Positions 63,201 through 64,000 of a stretch of DNA of 64,000 nucleotides are shown here, in pieces. The notes beneath the pieces were generated by a model. That model was not told the origin of the DNA, ran no database searches, and saw only the letters and a program-made list of their open reading frames with translations. Positions within the stretch are counted from its first letter, which is position 1, and every line of letters begins with the position of its first letter. Origin of the DNA: Terrimicrobium sacchariphilum. Its GTDB lineage: Bacteria; Verrucomicrobiota; Verrucomicrobiia; Chthoniobacterales; Terrimicrobiaceae. The stretch is from the NCBI RefSeq assembly GCF_001613545.1, contig NZ_BDCO01000002.1, positions 1,736,001 through 1,800,000 on the forward strand. The letters run 5' to 3'. Both the position numbers and the translations under genes were made by a program.

Positions 63201-63663
63201 ACTGGCCGGTCTCATCACCTCGGTGGAACGCAAGTTTACCAAGAAAGATGGTCGTCCCTTCGCCATCATCGCTTTGGAGGACTTCACCGGGCAGGTGGAA
63301 CTCACGGCGTGGGATGAGACTTATTCCGAGAATGCCGAACTGCTGGTTTCCGGGACGGTCGTGGCGGTTTCCGCCCGTCTTACGCGGCGGGAGGAATCCA
63401 TCCGCGCCACGGCGAATTCCTTCAAACCGCTCAAGCCCAAGGCGTCAGCCCGCCCGGTGTGTCTGCGTCTTGCCCATGAAAAGCTGAGCGATGCGAGCCT
63501 CGCGTCCGTGCTGGAGGCGGTAAAGCGCCACCCGGGGAAGCGACCTCTGCTGCTGGAGTTCGTTCGCAAGGACGGTCCGCCGGTGGTCATTGAGGCCGAC
63601 GACGATTTTTCCGTCGGCGACGAGGGTGCTTTACAGCGCGAACTGGCGATCTTTGCGGCTTGA
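60241..63663 (+). CDS. dnaE: DNA polymerase III subunit alpha
   Basis: 1140 residues. The N-terminal PHP domain starts HLHCHTEYSLLDGA. The polymerase core has GPGRGSAAGSLIAY and the catalytic aspartates in PPDIDVDFCMERRG, plus YHPY-type palm and NKSHSAAYG segments. The C-terminal OB-fold (about 990-1070) is present and the short C-terminal region matches DnaE1. It is the main replicative polymerase. A 1003-codon open frame lies antisense to it and is judged a GC-rich shadow. Confidence 0.97.
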   Translation: MSGKSFVHLHCHTEYSLLDGAIRTKDLVKKAASLGMPAVAMTDHGNMFGTVEFFQAAQKAGVKPIVGCEAYVAPGSMLDKAAGSARDAAYHLTLLVQNAEGYSNLVKLISAAHLEGFYYKPRIDRELLAKHSDGLIALSGCLKGEVNHHILAGDGGKAREIAGLYRDIFGPERYFIELHDHGIDAQRRCNPELIKIAREMKLDLVAANDVHFLDRAHHESHDVMLCIGTGSMVLDEKRMRYATELYFKSRQEMEQLFGDIPEALDNTLKVAELCDFQMEFGKPKYPAFEPPAGVTREQYLRDLCWQGLRERYGNERAEKDEELRKRLEYELGVIEKTGFVSYFLIVWDFINYGKENDIPVGPGRGSAAGSLIAYVLRITDIDPLRYGLIFERFLNPERISPPDIDVDFCMERRGEVIDYVRRKYGERCVSQIVTFGTLGAKSVVRDVGRVLGWSYGDADRLAKMIPNELNITLSTAAEKSPELKAALETEPATRQLWDHASVLEGLCRNTGIHAAGVVIGDRPLDEYIPLCRGKDNEVISQYEMNALTELGMLKMDFLGLKTLTILQHAVRLIHEKNPGFDLAAIPTDDKETFDIYNRGETLGVFQMESGGITNCCKRFDVDKIDDIIAIGALYRPGPMQFIDDYIARKKGLNKIEYAHPLLAQVCADTYGIIVYQEQVQKAANILAGYSLGDADLLRRAMGKKDKEKMAKERVRFVEGCGKVNNIPPGTADAIFDFIAKFAEYGFNKSHSAAYGWVSYQTAFVKAHYPVEFMAALLTHDASTTDRLAVVIAECTRMGIKVLPPDVNSSFLFFTPELFGDQRAIRFGLASIKNVGAGAMQAVLEDREKNGPFTSLEDFCSRLDSRTVNRKILESLVKCGAFDGFKKNRAELFEDIEQAMAAAAAVQRDRASGQVSLFDAMDTAPQKSKGTARKVEPWPQNEILAHEKELLGYYITGHPLEAYAGHFDSIKVSKIADALQVEESATFKLAGLITSVERKFTKKDGRPFAIIALEDFTGQVELTAWDETYSENAELLVSGTVVAVSARLTRREESIRATANSFKPLKPKASARPVCLRLAHEKLSDASLASVLEAVKRHPGKRPLLLEFVRKDGPPVVIEADDDFSVGDEGALQRELAIFAA

Positions 63664-63677
63664 GGGAAGTTTCGGAA

Positions 63678-63707
63678 TTGCCTCATGACCAGCCTTCCAG
63701 CTAGGTT
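63678..63707 (+). promoter_or_regulatory. galE promoter, leaderless type
   Basis: TTGCCT at 63678-63683, an 18-nt spacer and TAGGTT at 63702-63707. The ATG follows after 9 nt. It shares its -10 with dnaE and its -35, spacing and start distance with the helicase gene. Confidence 0.55.
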
Positions 63708-63716
63708 TCCCGGCGC

Positions 63717-64000
63717 ATGAGTACCATTTTCGTCACCGGCGGTGCCGGTTACATCGGCAGCATCTGCGTCGAGCAGCTGCTCAACGAAGGCTATCGCGTA
63801 GCCGTCTTTGACAATCTCACTGAAGGCCACCGCAAAGCCGTCGATACCCGCGCGGATTTCTTCCAGGGCGACCTTTCGGACCGGACTGTCCTGCGTCACG
63901 CCTTTGACGAGGCCAAACCCGATGCCGTGATGCATTTCGCTGCCAGCGCGCTGGTGGGCGAGTCGATGTCGAATCCCTCGAAGTATTTCCGCAACAACGT
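63717..64000 (+). CDS. galE: UDP-glucose 4-epimerase, N-terminal part (cut by window end)
   Basis: 94 residues are visible. The start MSTIFVTGGAGYIGSICVEQ has the GxxGxxG NAD-binding motif, followed by VFDNLTEGHRKAV and VMHFAASALVGESMSNPSKY, which is specific to GalE. It interconverts UDP-glucose and UDP-galactose for surface glycan synthesis. The catalytic YxxxK lies beyond the window. Confidence 0.93.
   Translation, partial: MSTIFVTGGAGYIGSICVEQLLNEGYRVAVFDNLTEGHRKAVDTRADFFQGDLSDRTVLRHAFDEAKPDAVMHFAASALVGESMSNPSKYFRNN

Overview
This 64 kb window is a chromosomal segment of a GC-rich (about 60%) Gram-negative bacterium, most likely a member of the Verrucomicrobiota (Chthoniobacterales/Terrimicrobium-like). 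I infer this from the mix of lineage-typical small conserved proteins (an 89-aa coiled coil beginning MKSAYELAM, a 131-aa HTH protein, a 67-aa Cys protein), an SpmA-SpmB fusion, a large heparinase-type lyase, Mla and Lol outer-membrane genes, and the scarcity of Shine-Dalgarno sequences. There is no prophage, insertion sequence or CRISPR array. Most of it is ordinary, dense, vertically inherited gene content on both strands.

Layout. 1-1073: tail of a sensor kinase and a FixJ-type regulator. 1099-5189: esterase, SDR and two MDR dehydrogenases. 5240-9953: sulfur block (SulP transporter, cysK, sulfate-binding protein) followed by an aspartoacylase-like hydrolase. 9954-15984: a run of mostly unknown or small leftward genes (ABM-membrane protein, SGNH hydrolase, GNAT, lipoproteins, a membrane-tethered carrier protein, a PH-domain protein). 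16397: tRNA with CAU anticodon. 16588-20374: catalytically degenerate alpha/beta hydrolase, M48 protease and methyltransferase. 20432-23247: STAS-MlaE, MlaF, MlaD. 23301-27424: lysS, MFS transporter, LolC/E-type permease. 27528-29552: tRNA-Arg and tRNA-Phe bracketing a poorly coding, lower-GC segment with one GIY-YIG-like gene. 29688-33417: LemA pair, a histone-H1-like basic protein, a HAD phosphatase and a basic HTH protein. 33477-38410: Sfp-type PPTase, AEC transporter, SpmA-SpmB fusion, PG-binding protein and Dps. 38935-40322: DEAD-box helicase and tRNA-Val. 40531-46231: a 1170-aa polysaccharide lyase with three carbohydrate-binding-like modules, an esterase and a transglutaminase-like protein. 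46313-50648: pyk and a potC-potD-potB operon without its ATPase. 50711-53868: PHP-glycosyltransferase fusion and DUF2334 deacetylase. 53905-59996: ftsH facing a six-PAS hybrid kinase. 60241-64000: dnaE and the start of galE.

The most coherent new signal is in the regulatory DNA. At least six genes (cysK, the HAD phosphatase, dps, the DEAD-box helicase, dnaE, galE) have a -35/-10 pair with 17-18 bp spacing whose -10 box (TAnnnT or TAACTA) lies only 5-9 nt before the ATG. Transcription would then begin at or next to the start codon, implying widespread leaderless mRNAs. Other notable items are the nested-module lyase, the hydrolase lacking both its nucleophile and its His, a membrane-anchored acyl-carrier-like protein with a solitary PPTase in the same window, and the tRNA-bracketed accessory segment.
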